From Hetaerina americana (Eukaryota > Arthropoda > Insecta > Odonata > Calopterygidae): DNA of 64,000 nucleotides. Where the stretch lies: the NCBI GenBank assembly GCA_022747635.1, contig JAKTNV010000024.1:2790001-2854000 (forward strand), written 5' to 3'. The position numbers and the translations under genes were made by a program. Below the pieces are notes generated by a model, which was not told the DNA's origin, ran no database searches, and saw nothing but the letters and a program-made list of their open reading frames with translations. This document shows, in pieces, positions 61,091 to 64,000 of this stretch (the stretch's first letter is position 1; every line of letters starts with the position of its first letter).

Positions 61091-62569
61091 ATATTTAGCG
61101 GGTGACTCCGTTCACAGTTACTGTCGAGGCATCTTCCGCAGCATCTTGGAATTATGCCAAATATTGTTTTCTCCGGTGTAATTATTGTTACCTTTTGTTC
61201 ATAGCAATGAAAAAAAATCTACATATCACCGTTTTATTGAAAATCTTCTTTTTCTGAGAGAAGTACGTATCAACGATTTTTTAAAAATTTACTGTGGAAT
61301 TTTCTGTTTCTCTAAGCCCTAAGGCCATAGATTTACCGGAAAGTTTTCATATAAATGAAAGATGAACCAAAATTTCAGTAAAAAATGAAATGATCTATCA
61401 GCACCATTTTAAAAACGTTTTCCTGAAGAAAAGAAGGAGTTTTTGGAAGGAAAACCAAAATCTTCAATGGGGTAGATTTTGAAGGGATTATAAGAATGAA
61501 GATTAGGCAGGAGAAATTCGAGGGAAGGCACGATTAGACTGTTTCCTCAGAGAATTACTTCTTCCATTATCCAAGACCTCCGCGCCCCGACCTTTGTTCG
61601 CTGTGATCTTCAATTGGTACTTCAATCCATCACGGGAACTTTAATCCTTAAAGTTTCAATGGACGGATTTTGGTAGGTATTGGAGGTTTATTCTGCCATC
61701 TCTGGTTTTCACCATTTAGGTCAAGCTTTATAACGTCTCAGTTAATTCAAGGGTAATTTTAACCTCCGGTCAAATCAAATATTAGTTTAGAGATTGCTAG
61801 TTCAAAACCGACAGTGAAATTGCCTAAGCTTCAAGGTGTTTCTGCGGTTAGAATTTTAACATTCATGAATGAGTATTCTCAATTGTTCATGCAATTAAAC
61901 TAGTCGATATTGATCTCCATATTGACTAAATGTTTACGTTAACTAACGGTTGAATTTAAACAGACATTATAAAACTGGGCCCAAATTTTGTTACAAAAAT
62001 ATTGACGAACGATCTTATGGTTATTTAAAACTTTCTTCTGTCGAAAATTTAAAGGATGTACACAATTACATGCATACTTTTAGTTCATTATTTAGTTTCT
62101 TTGTTAATACTCTTTTAACCCTTCCAAATAGAAGTTTATTTCATGCTCATAATTATGTAATTACATTAAAATGTATCCTTATATTGCCATCTTAATTGCA
62201 GTTTCAATGGCCAATTATTCAAAAAATAAAAAAAATCACTCGATGAGTTTAATAAACGTTTCTCTTAATTTCGTTTATCTCACATTGCGAGACGACCAGA
62301 TGAGTAACGCCAACGTGCTTAGCTACCGAAATATCACTAGTTCAATTCTAGCCTAGAAGATGTATGTCAAATTGCAATTCATCATCTCTTAACTTGTGGC
62401 ACTCACCCAACTACACTATCTACAAGCGCCTTGTTCTCTAGCCAGTACCTAAACGCACTGCTATCCAATAGACTATGCATCTAGAAAGGGCTAAGGAAAT
62501 AAGAACTTTTTTAATGAAAGGGACCACTAATATGTGCATTTTAGTCTTGATTTTGGTAACTGATATCAT
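61091..62569. other. No gene seen
   Basis: AT-rich DNA with no recognised coding or repeat signal. Confidence 0.35.
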
Positions 62570-63300
62570 AATGGGTGAGTATGTCAATGAAGAGGGTTCG
62601 GAGGGGAAATGGAAGGAAACCCGAAGAACATTTGGAAACCAAGGATTAGGGGCTGGTGAAATTGGGAGGTCGGGAGCGCGAAATTTTGAATTGAAAGGCC
62701 TCTCACCACATTAGTGAGTCCAGTGGCGTGCGGATTTTGACGAAAGGTTTATCTTCCGTGAAGTTGAAAGATAAAGAGGTAAAGGATAGGATCTGGAGAC
62801 AGAGGGGGAAGATTTGAAGGCAGAGAGGAAGAAATAAATGCAAATTGTTGGGCTGAGGTTGAAAATGTCGGTAGGAATCCAAAATTTCACCCCCACGGAA
62901 GGTGTGTGTTGCCCAGGTGTGTGGGAGGGAGAGGGCAAGGGAGAGAAGCCGAGTATTTGAGATAAAGTTCTTGTGGGAGAGGAAGTTAATGTCTGGGAGG
63001 AGTTCAGATGAAGGTTGGGGGATGCGAAGCGAGAGGAGATTAGGGAGGAGAATCAGTTGGACTGGAGGTCTTAGGTTAGAAGGAGGTGGCTGGAGTTTTC
63101 CTTTGAGAGTGGAAGTTTGGCTCCAACAGGTGCGCGGGGGCGTGAGTGTGTTGGTGTGTGTGTGTGTGTGTGCCAGCAGTCGTAGTAGTCCGCTATTTTC
63201 GAGGAAGGGGGTGAAGAGCATCGAGTGGGAGTGTGTGCGTGCGGATGCTCGTGCGATTTTGTAGGATTTTCCAAGGAAGCCTTCGGCACTCTCCTTCATA
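62570..63300. other. Purine-rich GC island, no confirmed gene
   Basis: The plus strand is strongly G/A-rich. This produces a 198-codon Pro/Ser/Leu/His-rich frame on the minus strand (62703-63299) and a 120-codon Arg/Gly-rich frame on the plus strand. Neither has a recognisable domain. A (GT)n run lies at 63153-63172. Confidence 0.35.
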
Positions 63301-63689
63301 ATCCTAGTGGATCGGGTTAAGTGCGAATAACGCCCGAAGTTTGCGTCACAGCCGAACGTTTATTTTTCCTTGTGGTCAGCAATGGATAGGATTAAAAGGA
63401 AGGACGATATCGTCATTAACCGAATCGCCTGGTGTCGACGCGGCTTGCCGCACTGTGGCGATTTAATCCTCAAGTTTTTCAATATGTGCGAACTTAATCA
63501 CCCAACCGTTTTTCTTGACGTCCGCGCGCGACGTTTAATTGGTCATTTTTCAATTAAATTTCCATATTAATACAGATTATTCATATTTTTGTTGACAGAT
63601 CTCTTTTTCAATTAGTAATTGTTGATTTTATATGCCTACTTATGTGGAAACAGTAACTGAAAATATTTGAGACTAGTGTGGCAGCTTAT

Positions 63690-63990
63690 AAGTGATAGGC
63701 ATTCACTGTTAAAATATCAGAACAGAGAAGAATTGAAGCCTTCGAACATGGTAGTACAAGTGCATTCTGTAAATTATTGGAACAGGCAAATGAGAAACAA
63801 GGAGTGATGTACTTAGAATAAAAACCATTGAGGACCATAGGAATATAAGAATCAGATGATATGAGCATGCTTAAGGATGGATTTGTCACGAGTAAAATAG
63901 AGGGAAATGTATCCCGAGAAAAAAGAGATAAATATTTATAGTAAAATGAATTCAAGACGGAAATACTATCTGGATGATATAGCATTTCCA
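63690..63990 (+). pseudogene. LINE ORF2 C-terminal remnant
   Basis: In broken frames the plus strand gives RIEAFEHG, YKCIL.II.TGK.ETRSDVL, RIKTIEDHRNIRIR, then DGFVTSKIEGNVSREKRDKY. This follows the order of the RTE-type C-terminus (IEAFEMW.YRRMLKI..T...NEEVL, then RIRW.GH.LR.DG, then KIEGK..GKR). Many stops and indels are present. It is an old copy, unlike the one at 52727. Confidence 0.5.
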
Positions 63991-64000
63991 ATAGCATCTC

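Noticed and set aside
62703..63299. 198-codon minus-strand open frame, the longest non-transposon frame after ORF1 and the RTE linker
   Set aside because: It is the complement of a G/A-rich, partly (GT)n tract and includes a His-Thr repeat run from the microsatellite. Nothing suggests a real protein.
1..64000. CRISPR arrays, bacterial operons, rRNA genes
   Set aside because: No regularly spaced short repeats, ribosome-binding-site-led gene clusters or rRNA sequence were seen. The window is clearly eukaryotic.

Overview
The window looks like gene-poor, repeat-rich DNA from an animal, most likely an arthropod (probably an insect with a fairly large genome). The reasons are an AT-rich background, long (TA)n and (CA)n microsatellites, GC-rich islands of several hundred bases, and a mix of CR1/L2-like and RTE-like LINEs, mariner elements, tRNA-derived SINEs and hairpin elements. 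I could not support any complete host protein-coding gene. The organism assignment is an inference from repeat content only.

Layout. 1-3230 (minus strand): the 5' part of a young LINE of the CR1/L2 type, with an intact ORF1 (SGNH esterase type) and an uninterrupted ORF2 (endonuclease plus the start of reverse transcriptase) that runs off the window edge. ORF2 has no in-frame AUG before its endonuclease, and the ORF1 end carries a canonical -1 slippery heptamer. 3260-3850: a degenerate tandem array with a period near 157 bp. 4483-4930: a hairpin element, a (TA)n tract and a degraded hammerhead-like motif. 5840-8110: GC-rich island. 11969-12213: inverted-dimer hairpin with hammerhead-like cores. 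13660-14180: microsatellites and a minus-strand SINE. 16560-17680 and 19050-19800: GC-rich islands. 19890-20198: SINE with target duplication. 21832-22233: short coding-like stretches. 25129-25462 and 57270-57603: two copies of one SINE family in opposite orientation, each with target duplications. 35942-37220: decayed mariner. 41057-41813: internally deleted mariner with perfect terminal repeats. 44850-46020: decayed LINE on the minus strand. 51365-53216: 5'-truncated, internally deleted RTE-like LINE ending in a microsatellite. 54066-54201: near-perfect hairpin element with a 15-bp duplication. 60896-61090: two tRNA-like units fused head to head. 63690-63990: LINE C-terminal remnant.

How it works together. 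Most of the identifiable content is selfish DNA. The LINE at the left edge is the only element here that still looks potentially functional. The SINEs and the 757-bp mariner derivative are non-autonomous and would depend on enzymes supplied elsewhere. The most novel-looking signals are the candidate programmed frameshift in the first LINE, the hairpin family (11969-12213 and 54066-54201) that shares a terminal motif and carries direct repeats, and the inverted tRNA-like pair.
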